Of a stretch of 64,000 bases of DNA, positions 9,088 through 16,330 are shown one piece after another. The notes under the pieces were generated by a model that saw only the letters and a program-made list of their open reading frames with translations, was not told the origin of the DNA and searched no databases. Position 1 is the first letter of the stretch. Each line of letters starts with the position of its first letter. Source of the DNA: Allopusillimonas soli (GTDB lineage Bacteria; Pseudomonadota; Gammaproteobacteria; Burkholderiales; Burkholderiaceae_B); assembly GCF_004153445.1 (NCBI RefSeq), contig NZ_SDQC01000004.1, forward strand, positions 62,001-126,000, read 5' to 3'. The translations under genes were made by a program, and so were the position numbers.

Positions 9088-9540
9088 ATGTCTGGGCTGT
9101 ATTTTGAGGAATTCGAGCCGGGCCGCGTATTCAAGCATGCGTTTACCCGCACGGTTACGGAAATGGACAACACCCTGTTCTCCGCGCTGACCATGAACCC
9201 CCAGCCGCTGCATGTGGATGCGGAGTTTTCGGCGGGCACGCAGTTCGGGCAGCGCCTGGTGAACAGTCTGTTCACCCTGGGACTGGTCATAGGCATCACG
9301 GTAACGGAGACAACGCTGGGTACGACGATTGCGAACCTGGGCATGAGCGATGTCCGCTTCGACAACCCCGTTTTCCATGGCGATACCCTGCGCGTGGAGA
9401 CCACGGTCGTGTCGGTGCGGGAAAGCAAATCGCGCCCCGACGCGGGCATTGTGGAATTCGAGCATCGGGGCATCAATCAGCGCGGGGAAACGGTCTGCCT
9501 GTGCCGGCGCGCCGCTTTCATGAAACGTCGTCCGGCCTGA
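9088..9540 (+). CDS. MaoC-family acyl-CoA dehydratase, hydratase 1 of the pair
   Basis: A 150-residue hot-dog-fold protein of the MaoC group. ATG 9088 is preceded by GAGGAGA. The hydratase motif region reads [12 protein letters not shown]: the family His and following Asp are present, but the usual catalytic S-G-D-x-N-P is changed to T-M-N-P-Q-P. Variants of this kind occur among mesaconyl-CoA and itaconyl-CoA hydratase-like MaoC proteins. It probably hydrates the enoyl-CoA made by the acyl-CoA dehydrogenase. It forms a pair with the next gene, 12 nt downstream. Confidence 0.88.
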   Translation: MSGLYFEEFEPGRVFKHAFTRTVTEMDNTLFSALTMNPQPLHVDAEFSAGTQFGQRLVNSLFTLGLVIGITVTETTLGTTIANLGMSDVRFDNPVFHGDTLRVETTVVSVRESKSRPDAGIVEFEHRGINQRGETVCLCRRAAFMKRRPA

Positions 9541-9552
9541 CGGGAGCGAGAC

Positions 9553-10017
9553 ATGACGCAGGCAATACGCACCATAGGACAAGGCTGCTACTGGGACGAT
9601 CTGGCACTGGGCGAGCGACTTCGCACCGTGGGCAGGACCATCACGGAAACCGATCTCGTCAATTTCGTGAATCTGAGCTGGCTGACGGAGGAGCTGTTCG
9701 CCAATGCCCACTCGCGGGAAGGCATGGCCATCAAGGGCCGGCCGGTACCCGCCGCGCTGGTGTACGCCTGCGCCGAAGGCCTGCTGACGCCATTCATGCA
9801 GGGCACGGGCCTTGCGTTTCTCAACGCGCAGCTCGATGTAAAGGCGCCTACGCAGGTCAATGACACGATACACGTGGAGTGCGAGGTGATCGAGCTGCGT
9901 GAAGCCAGCAAGGGGCACAGAGGCCATATACGCACCCGCAACCAGGTTGTTAATCAGGATGGGGTCACGGTGCTTGAATACACACCGCTGCGCATCATGA
10001 AGCGCAGGCCTGCCTAG
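9553..10017 (+). CDS. MaoC-like hot-dog protein, hydratase 2 of the pair
   Basis: A 154-residue MaoC-fold protein that ends with M-K-R-R-P-A like its neighbour. In place of the S-G-D-x-N-P-x-H motif it has N-L-S-W-L-T-E-E-L-F-A-N-A-H, so the normal catalytic Asp/His pair cannot be seen. It may therefore be a non-catalytic partner in a heteromeric hydratase, a thioesterase-like protein, or use other residues. It is the last gene of the organic-acid cluster; only 15 nt separate it from the convergent hsp20 gene. Confidence 0.82.
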   Translation: MTQAIRTIGQGCYWDDLALGERLRTVGRTITETDLVNFVNLSWLTEELFANAHSREGMAIKGRPVPAALVYACAEGLLTPFMQGTGLAFLNAQLDVKAPTQVNDTIHVECEVIELREASKGHRGHIRTRNQVVNQDGVTVLEYTPLRIMKRRPA

Positions 10018-10032
10018 CGCCCCGCGCTGTGT

Positions 10033-10416
10033 TCAGGCGACCTGCACCTCGATGCGCCGTGCCCGCTCCTGTGAAACCTTGGGAATGCGCAGGCGCAGGA
10101 CGCCATTGAGATACGAGGCATCCACCTTGTCGGCGTCCAGATCGCGCGACAAGGTGAAGACGCGCCGGTACCGAGCGTGCATGATCTCGGCGTGAATGGC
10201 CTGCATGTCGGGCGGCACGTCCAGCGTGATGGCGCCCTCGATGGTCAGGGCGTTGTCATTGATATGAATGGACAGCTTGTCCTTGGGGACGCCGGGCATG
10301 TCGGCCCAGAGCGTGATGCCCTGGACGTCCTCGCAGACGTCGACCGCGGGCACGACGGATGCGGGCGTCTCGCCGCTTTCTTCGGGCAGCGTGGTGTCGG
10401 AGTCATTATTGACCAT
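10033..10416 (-). CDS. Hsp20/alpha-crystallin small heat-shock protein, second of a pair
   Basis: A 127-residue ATP-independent chaperone. The alpha-crystallin domain covers about residues 35-125, with A-D-M-P-G-V-P-K-D-K-L-S-I, the L-N-G-V-L-R-L-R-I-P-K signature, and a short tail. ATG 10416 is preceded by GAGGGAC. An in-frame extension to 10581 was rejected because it overlaps the upstream hsp20 gene and has no domain content. The gap to the upstream hsp20 is 13 nt, so the two form a bicistronic unit that probably makes a mixed oligomer binding unfolded proteins. Confidence 0.93.
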   Translation of the reverse strand: MVNNDSDTTLPEESGETPASVVPAVDVCEDVQGITLWADMPGVPKDKLSIHINDNALTIEGAITLDVPPDMQAIHAEIMHARYRRVFTLSRDLDADKVDASYLNGVLRLRIPKVSQERARRIEVQVA

Positions 10417-10429
10417 GATAGTCCCTCGC

Positions 10430-10870
10430 TTATTGAATGGTGATTTTCCGCGGCTGGGCGACCTGCTTGCGTGGAATCCGGATCTGCAGGACGCCGTCGC
10501 GAAAGCGCGCGTCCACGGTACTTTCGTCCGCATCCTCGGGCAGGGTGACCACACGGCGAAAGCGTCCCGAGAAGCGCTCATCGATATGGACGGCCTGATA
10601 GTCCGTATCTTGCTGCCGTTCTATGCCGCGCTGACCGGCGATGACCAGCACGCCTTTCTCGATGTGGGCGTCGATTTCATCGGCGTTGACACCCGGCACA
10701 AATACATAGACCAGGACTGCGTCGGGTGTGTGGCCCATGTTCATGGCGGGAAAGCCGCCCCAGGTGGAGCCGCGTATGGTCGGAGCCAGGCCGAGGGCCT
10801 GCTGCATGTCGCGCTGCATGCGGTCCAGCTCCGCGAACAGATTGCGCGAAAAGGGAGATCGGTAGATCAT
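10430..10870 (-). CDS. Hsp20/alpha-crystallin small heat-shock protein (IbpA-like)
   Basis: A 146-residue protein resembling the IbpA/HspA class: N-terminal F-S-R-N-L-F-A-E-L-D-R-M, then the alpha-crystallin domain (about 40-135) with F-V-P-G-V-N-A-D-E-I and F-R-D-G-V-L-Q-I-R-I-P-R. The start is ATG 10870, with GGAGG about 6 nt ahead. It is first in the two-gene operon. A sigma-32 promoter would be expected in the 116-nt region to the nitroreductase gene, but I could not identify one confidently. Confidence 0.93.
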   Translation of the reverse strand: MIYRSPFSRNLFAELDRMQRDMQQALGLAPTIRGSTWGGFPAMNMGHTPDAVLVYVFVPGVNADEIDAHIEKGVLVIAGQRGIERQQDTDYQAVHIDERFSGRFRRVVTLPEDADESTVDARFRDGVLQIRIPRKQVAQPRKITIQ

Positions 10871-10986
10871 GCTGCCTCCTTCAGAGTGTGCGCCGGCATC
10901 CCCTGTCGGGGCTCCGGAAGGACGCGGATTGCGCCGCGCCCCCGCACACCCAGCCGGCAAACGCCGTGCCGGGAGAGGCTGGAGCG

Positions 10987-11703
10987 CTATGCCACGGCGG
11001 CGTCCGCGCCGTGGAAGGTCACGAACTCGTCCAGGCCGATACGGTCGGGCCGGTAGCGGTTAGCTACGCAGTCGGGGTCTTCGTAACCCATGGAAATGCC
11101 GCATACGATGGTCTGGTCTTGTGCGATGCCAAGTATTTCCTTGACGATATCGGGATAGTTGGCCAGCGCGGCCTGTGGGCAGGTGTGCAGGCCATGGCCG
11201 CGTGCGGCCACCATGATGCTTTGCAGAAACATGCCGTAATCCAGCCAGCTGCCTTTTTCAAGATCGTCGTCTATGGTAAACAGCAGCACGACGGGCGCGT
11301 CGAAGAATACATAGTTGCGCCCATGCTGCACGGCGCTGGCCTCGCGGTCGCCCTTCTTGATGCCGAGCATGCTGTACAGCCCCCAGCCGGTTTCCCGGCG
11401 GCGCGCCAGATAGGGTTCGCGCCAGCTCACCGGGTAGTACTGGTACTCGCGCTGCGCGGGACGGCCTTCTTCATGGGCCTGCAGCAGGGCGCGCGACAGG
11501 CGGTCGCGTACCTCGCCCTGCACGACATGGACCTTCCACGGCTGGATATTGCTGCCGCTGGGCGCATGGGCGGCGGCTCGCAGTATTTCGCACAGCACGG
11601 CATGCTCCACAGGCCGCGGCAGGAAGCCCCGCACGCTGCGGCGCGAGGTAATGGCCCGGGTGACGGAATCGGACAGGGGGGAAGAGGCACTGTGTAGCGT
11701 CAT
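10987..11703 (-). CDS. Nitroreductase family FMN-dependent oxidoreductase
   Basis: A 238-residue nitroreductase. It begins with the FMN-binding block S-R-R-S-V-R-G-F, has A-P-S-G-S-N-I-Q-P-W (residues about 47-56), and later G-L-H-T-C-P-Q-A-A. The start at 11703 overlaps the tag stop (ATGA), so it is translationally coupled to a DNA-repair gene and forms the 3' end of the nitrite/nitrate operon. The family reduces nitroaromatics or quinones with NAD(P)H. The physiological substrate is not deducible. Confidence 0.9.
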   Translation of the reverse strand: MTLHSASSPLSDSVTRAITSRRSVRGFLPRPVEHAVLCEILRAAAHAPSGSNIQPWKVHVVQGEVRDRLSRALLQAHEEGRPAQREYQYYPVSWREPYLARRRETGWGLYSMLGIKKGDREASAVQHGRNYVFFDAPVVLLFTIDDDLEKGSWLDYGMFLQSIMVAARGHGLHTCPQAALANYPDIVKEILGIAQDQTIVCGISMGYEDPDCVANRYRPDRIGLDEFVTFHGADAAVA

Positions 11704-12257
11704 GGCCGGGCGAGTTCGGTGTAGCGGAAACAGTCTGTAGTGTGATCCATGATGCAGCCTATGGCCTGCAGGTAGGACTGGCAGATGGTGGGGCCGACGA
11801 ACGTGAAGCCCGCTTTCTTGAGCACACGGCTCATGGACTCGGCCTGGGGCGTCACCAGGGGGATATCTTCGTGGCGCGCATAATGGTTGACCAGCGGATG
11901 CCCCTGCGTGAATGACCACATTGTTTCCACAGGGTCGTCGAGGGTCAGCCATGCGCGCGCGTTGCGCCGTGCAGCATTGAGCTTGAGGCGATTGCGGATG
12001 ATGCCGGCATCCCGCATGAGCGTGTTCTCGATATAGTCGTCGCTCATGGCAGCGACTTTGCCGGGGTCGAAGCCGAACAGAACCTGGCGGTAGCGGGGTC
12101 GCTTCTTGAGGACGGTGATCCAGGATAAGCCCGCCTGGAATCCCTCCAGCAACAGCATTTCGAACAGATGCCGCGGGTCGCGCGAAGGCGTGCCCCACTC
12201 GGCATCATGGTATGCAATATAGTCAGGGTCGTTCGTGCACCAGTGACAGCGTTTCAT
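11700..12257 (-). CDS. tag: DNA-3-methyladenine glycosylase I
   Basis: A 185-residue protein closely matching E. coli Tag. It has the start M-K-R-C-H-W-C, Y-I-A-Y-H-D-x-E-W-G, G-F-Q-A-G-L-S-W-I-T-V-L-K-K-R and K-A-G-F-T-F-V-G-P-T-I-C. The zinc site of Tag is conserved as C4, H17, H172 and C176. It removes 3-methyladenine from alkylated DNA. Its 5' end overlaps the 3' end of cobA by 35 nt, and its stop overlaps the nitroreductase start. It is thus embedded in the nitrogen-assimilation operon, an unusual place for it. Confidence 0.96.
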   Translation of the reverse strand: MKRCHWCTNDPDYIAYHDAEWGTPSRDPRHLFEMLLLEGFQAGLSWITVLKKRPRYRQVLFGFDPGKVAAMSDDYIENTLMRDAGIIRNRLKLNAARRNARAWLTLDDPVETMWSFTQGHPLVNHYARHEDIPLVTPQAESMSRVLKKAGFTFVGPTICQSYLQAIGCIMDHTTDCFRYTELARP

Positions 12258-13164
12258 GAAATGAGGCTCCGGGGGCGCCGGCGCACGGGCCGGGCATGCT
12301 GTATTCGATCAGGGTGATAGCGTCTATTCTATCCTCGACCGCACAGCGGTGGGCCACGGCCTCGCCCAGAATGATGACGGCGGGGCTGCGCAAGCCGCGC
12401 AGGGCAATGTCGCGAGGCAGATCGCGCAGGCGGGTCACCAGCGCGCGCTGATCGCTGCACGATACCCGCTCTGCCACGGCCACCGGCAGATCGGGTGCGA
12501 AGCCGGCCTGCAGCAATGCCTGCACCAGCGGCGCTGCCTTGCCCATGCCCATGTAGCAGACAACAGTCAGGCCGCTGCGTGCGAGCGCTTCCCATGCGGG
12601 ATGGCTATCGTCGGCTGTGCGCGCCGTGACGAATATCACGCCGCGCGACACTTCGCGGTGGGTCAGCGGGATGCCCAACGCGCTGCCGGCGGCCAGCCCG
12701 GCGGTAACACCGCTGACGCTGTCCACGCGTATGCCGCGTTCGGCCAGCCATGCGCTCTCCTCGCCGCCCCGTCCGAAGATGAAAGGGTCGCCGCCCTTTA
12801 CGCGCGCCACCATGCGGCCTTGGCGCGCATGGCGTGCCATCAGGCGCAGGATGAAAGCCTGGGGTGTGGATGTGCACCCGCCGCGTTTGCCCACGCGCAG
12901 GATGCGGGTGCCGGGTGCGGCCAGCTCCAGGATACCGGGGCCGACCAGATCGTCGACCAGCCAGACGTCGCACTGACGCAGCACGCGTAGGGCTTTCAGG
13001 GTCAACAGCTCGGGATCGCCCGGTCCCGCACCTACCAGCCACACGCGGCCCTGCGCGGGTGGCGGCGCGGCAGCGGTTTCGTGCGCCGTCCCGGAACGGC
13101 CGGATGCGGGCTTGCGCCGCGGCAATGGCAAAGGATGGGAAGAAGGAGGCGTCATGTCATTCAT
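12223..13164 (-). CDS. cobA: Uroporphyrinogen-III C-methyltransferase
   Basis: A 313-residue SAM-dependent enzyme that dimethylates uroporphyrinogen III to precorrin-2, the first committed step to siroheme, which NirB needs. Signatures are V-G-A-G-P-G-D-P-E-L-L-T-L-K-A (about 46-60), V-K-G-G-D-P-F-I-F-G-R-G-G-E-E and the C-terminal S-P-A-V-I-I-L-G. The N-terminal 40 residues are a Pro/Arg-rich extension. ATG 13164 was chosen for its ATGA overlap with nasA. No CysG-type oxidase/chelatase domain is present, so siroheme must be finished by another enzyme. Confidence 0.94.
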   Translation of the reverse strand: MNDMTPPSSHPLPLPRRKPASGRSGTAHETAAAPPPAQGRVWLVGAGPGDPELLTLKALRVLRQCDVWLVDDLVGPGILELAAPGTRILRVGKRGGCTSTPQAFILRLMARHARQGRMVARVKGGDPFIFGRGGEESAWLAERGIRVDSVSGVTAGLAAGSALGIPLTHREVSRGVIFVTARTADDSHPAWEALARSGLTVVCYMGMGKAAPLVQALLQAGFAPDLPVAVAERVSCSDQRALVTRLRDLPRDIALRGLRSPAVIILGEAVAHRCAVEDRIDAITLIEYSMPGPCAGAPGASFHETLSLVHERP

Positions 13165-15953
13165 GCCGTCAAGGGCCGTGCCCTGGGTTCTGCTGCCATA
13201 CGCTGTATCTGCGGCACGCAGGCGCCGCAGAAAACACCGCACTGAAGTGTGGTCTTGACCTGTTCCACATCCATGCCTTCGTCCAGCGCCTGGCGGATTG
13301 CCGCGTCGCTGACGTTGCCGCAGGTGCAGACGATGGCGGGTCGGGGCGCGGCTGACGCGCGGCCCATGAGTATCTGGCCGGGGCTGGCTGGCGCCTCGCC
13401 GCTGTCCGCCCATTGCAGCAGGGCGGGGGCGGCGCGCACGTCGCCGGCCAGCAGCCAGGCATGCAGTGCCGAACCCTGTCGCCTGATGCGCCGGACGATG
13501 CCGCGTGCGGGATCGTCAAAGGACAGATCGGCCTCCCGCAGTTCCAGCGCGCATGCAAGTTCATGCAGCGTATCCGCGGCGGGAGGGGTGTCGCCGGCCA
13601 TCCTCAGGCGCACGCTTTCGCCGCCCATTGCGCTGGGCAGCAGCATGGCAAATGGAAAACGTCGCAGCCAGGGCATGAGGCGCAGGCGCAGTGCGGGGGC
13701 GGGCCCATGCAACCAGGCCTGGGCCGACCAGGCGAACGGCGCGGCCTGCACGCTGGCCGCGCTGTGTTTGAGTTCGGGTTGATGCGACAGCGGGTCTCGG
13801 GCGCTGCTGGTCAGTGCATTGATGCCGTCGCCCGCCATAAAGGCGCTGCCCCAGTGCATGGGCAGGAACGTATGGCCGGGCCGCAGGGCGTCATCCTGCC
13901 TGGCGGGCAGCACCAGTACCCCCCGGCGTGTCCGCACGCGCACGAGGTCGTCGTCGGACACGCGGCCGCGCCGCATGTCCGACGGGTGGAGATAAATGCG
14001 CGGCTCCTCGGCATGGCGGGTCAGCGCGGTTTCAAGACTGCTGCGCGTCATGCTGTGCCATTGATCGCGCATGCGGCCCGAAGTCAGCCGCAATGGATAC
14101 TGCGCCGACACCGGTTCAGCTACCGGCGCATAGCCGCCGTCATGAAAACGGGCCCTTCCGTCCCCGGTGGGGAACACGCCGTCTTGGTATAGGCGGGCCG
14201 ACGCGGCGGGGTCGGGGGCCTTGCCTGGCTTGTAGGGCCACTGCAGCGGCCCGTCCCGATCCAGGATTTCATGTGTCAATGCGCTGTAGTCCAGGTCCTG
14301 TCCGGCCGTCATGCGCGCATGTTCGGCGAAGATGGCCGCTTCGCCGTCATAGTCGAACAGCGCGGCCTTCCAGGGCGCAATGCGCCGCGCCAGCCTGCGC
14401 GCCACGGCGCACGCCAGTTGCCAGTCGGGACGCGCATCCCCGGGTGGGGTAATGGCCGCTCGAACCCGGCTGATGCGGCGTTCGGAGTTGGTGACCGTAC
14501 CGCTTTTTTCCGGCCAGGTGGCGGCGGGCAGTACCAAGTCCGCGTAAGCCAGTGTTTCCGCATGACTGAAGGCCTCCTGTACGATCACCAACTCCGCTCG
14601 CGACAACGCGGCCCGTACGCGGGCCTGGTCAGGCAGCGATTGCGCGGGATTGGTGGCGGCGATCCATACGGCCTTGACCCGCCCCTGGCGCAGGCCTTCG
14701 AATATATCCAGGGCTGTCCTGCCGGGCAGTTCGGGAAGGCTGTCCACGCCCCAGAGCCTGGCGACTTCATGACGGTGAGCAGCGTTGCCGGGGTCGCGAT
14801 GCCCCGGCAGCAGCGTGGCCATGGCGCCGGCCTCGCGTCCTCCCATGGCATTGGGCTGTCCGGTCAAGGAGAACGGGCCTGTGCCAGGCCGGCCAATCTG
14901 CCCGGTTGCCAAATGCAGGTGAATGAGCGCCGTATTCTTGGCTGTACCGCTGCTGGACTGATTCAGGCCCATGGCGTAGAGCGACAGCGCCGAGCCGGCG
15001 CGGCCAAACCAGTGCGCGGCTTTGACGATGTCCTGGGCCGGCACGCCACAGATATTCTCGGCGGCGCCAGGCGTGAATTCATGGATGCGTTGTTTGAGCG
15101 GCGCGAAGCCGGCGGTGTGCCGGGCGATGTAGTCGTCGTCCACCAGGCCGTCCCACACCATGATGTTGAGCATGGCATGAAAGAGCGCAACGTCGCTGCC
15201 TGCCAGAATGGGAAGGTGCAGATCGGCCAGCGCGCAGGTGTCGGTACGGCGTGGATCGACGACGATGACTTTCATGTCCGGCCGCGCGGCCTTGGCGGCC
15301 GCCAGCCGCTGATACAGCACGGGATGCGCAAAGGCTGGATTGGCGCCCGCGATCAGGACAGTGTCGGCCAGTGCCAGATCGTCGTAGCAGGCGGGCGGCG
15401 CGTCGGCGCCCAGCGTGAGCTTATAGCCCGTCACGGCACTGGACATGCACAGCCTGGAGTTCGTATCGATGTTATTGGTGCCCACCAGTGCGCGCGCCAT
15501 CTTGTTGAAGACCGCATAATCCTCGGTAAGCAACTGGCCCGATACATAGAACGCAACGGCATTCGGTCCGTGCGTTTCGATAATACGCGCCAGTTCGCGT
15601 GCCGCGATATCGTAGGCCTCGTCAAGGGCGATGTCGCGTCGGCGCTCGCTGCGTGAGCCTCTCCACTGCGCGGACAGGACGCGGCTGCCATCATGATGCA
15701 CTGTGCCGGCCAGCGCCCGGCCCTTGCTGCACAGAAGGCCCTGGTTTGAAGGATGCAGTGGGTCTGCGTCGACAGTCAGTACGCGCCCAGCCGAGCTGTG
15801 TATGCGCACGCCGCAGCCCGTGCCGCAGTAGCAGCATATGGACCGCGTTACGCGCGCGTCGTCTCCGGCCGCCGATATGTATTCCGGGGGCAATGCGTTC
15901 CGGGCTGCCCTTGATGGGGCGCGAGGTCCGGGATTTGCGCGGGACATGGTCAT
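13161..15953 (-). CDS. nasA: Assimilatory nitrate reductase catalytic subunit
   Basis: A 930-residue molybdopterin enzyme that reduces nitrate to nitrite in the cytoplasm. An N-terminal [4Fe-4S] motif C-C-Y-C-G-T-G-C (about 40-47) with a later L-C-S-K-G is followed by the large Mo-bis-MGD domains. At the C-terminus is a BFD-type [2Fe-2S] region (V-C-T-C-G-N-V-S-D ... C-G-V-F-C-G-A-C-V-P), typical of NasA and absent from periplasmic NapA. ATG 15953 overlaps the nirD stop. There is no nitrate transporter gene in the window. Confidence 0.96.
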   Translation of the reverse strand: MTMSRANPGPRAPSRAARNALPPEYISAAGDDARVTRSICCYCGTGCGVRIHSSAGRVLTVDADPLHPSNQGLLCSKGRALAGTVHHDGSRVLSAQWRGSRSERRRDIALDEAYDIAARELARIIETHGPNAVAFYVSGQLLTEDYAVFNKMARALVGTNNIDTNSRLCMSSAVTGYKLTLGADAPPACYDDLALADTVLIAGANPAFAHPVLYQRLAAAKAARPDMKVIVVDPRRTDTCALADLHLPILAGSDVALFHAMLNIMVWDGLVDDDYIARHTAGFAPLKQRIHEFTPGAAENICGVPAQDIVKAAHWFGRAGSALSLYAMGLNQSSSGTAKNTALIHLHLATGQIGRPGTGPFSLTGQPNAMGGREAGAMATLLPGHRDPGNAAHRHEVARLWGVDSLPELPGRTALDIFEGLRQGRVKAVWIAATNPAQSLPDQARVRAALSRAELVIVQEAFSHAETLAYADLVLPAATWPEKSGTVTNSERRISRVRAAITPPGDARPDWQLACAVARRLARRIAPWKAALFDYDGEAAIFAEHARMTAGQDLDYSALTHEILDRDGPLQWPYKPGKAPDPAASARLYQDGVFPTGDGRARFHDGGYAPVAEPVSAQYPLRLTSGRMRDQWHSMTRSSLETALTRHAEEPRIYLHPSDMRRGRVSDDDLVRVRTRRGVLVLPARQDDALRPGHTFLPMHWGSAFMAGDGINALTSSARDPLSHQPELKHSAASVQAAPFAWSAQAWLHGPAPALRLRLMPWLRRFPFAMLLPSAMGGESVRLRMAGDTPPAADTLHELACALELREADLSFDDPARGIVRRIRRQGSALHAWLLAGDVRAAPALLQWADSGEAPASPGQILMGRASAAPRPAIVCTCGNVSDAAIRQALDEGMDVEQVKTTLQCGVFCGACVPQIQRMAAEPRARPLTA

Positions 15954-16282
15954 CGTTCCGCAGGCAGTGCAAGGTAGATGCGCCCGTCCTCGACGCGCAC
16001 GTTGATGATGCGGGCGCATCCTTCATCGGGCTCGCGAGCCCTGCCGCTGGTCAGATCGATGTTCCAGCCGTGCAGTGGGCAGCTTACCGCATGACCATGC
16101 ACCAAGCCGTCTGAGAGCGGTCCGCCCCGATGGGGACATCGGTCCACGACGGCGAAGATATGATCGTCTGAGGCGCGGAAAACGGCAATGGGCTCCTGGC
16201 CCGCCTTGCGCACCGCGCGCGCGCCCGAACGGGGAATGTCCTGGATGCCGCAGATCGCGGTCCATTCAAGTGCGTCGGTCAT
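15950..16282 (-). CDS. nirD: Nitrite reductase [NAD(P)H] small subunit
   Basis: A 110-residue Rieske-type protein. Both cluster-binding boxes are intact: C49-P-H51-R-G and C68-P-L-H71-G-W. It thus differs from enterobacterial NirD, in which the Rieske ligands are lost. It partners NirB in reducing nitrite to ammonium. The gap to nirB is 48 nt and the stop overlaps nasA, giving the operon order nirB-nirD-nasA-cobA-tag-nitroreductase. Confidence 0.95.
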   Translation of the reverse strand: MTDALEWTAICGIQDIPRSGARAVRKAGQEPIAVFRASDDHIFAVVDRCPHRGGPLSDGLVHGHAVSCPLHGWNIDLTSGRAREPDEGCARIINVRVEDGRIYLALPAER

Positions 16283-16330
16283 GGTCGGAAATTCCTGTAA
16301 GAAATGTTGTGGTCTATGTGGATCCGGACG

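Noticed and set aside
14271-15656. Open frame of 461 residues antisense to nasA
   Set aside because: No domain features, residue composition typical of a GC-rich shadow frame, and it lies entirely inside a well-supported gene. Similar long antisense frames at 24232-25896, 26205-27449 and 28450-29997 were rejected for the same reason.
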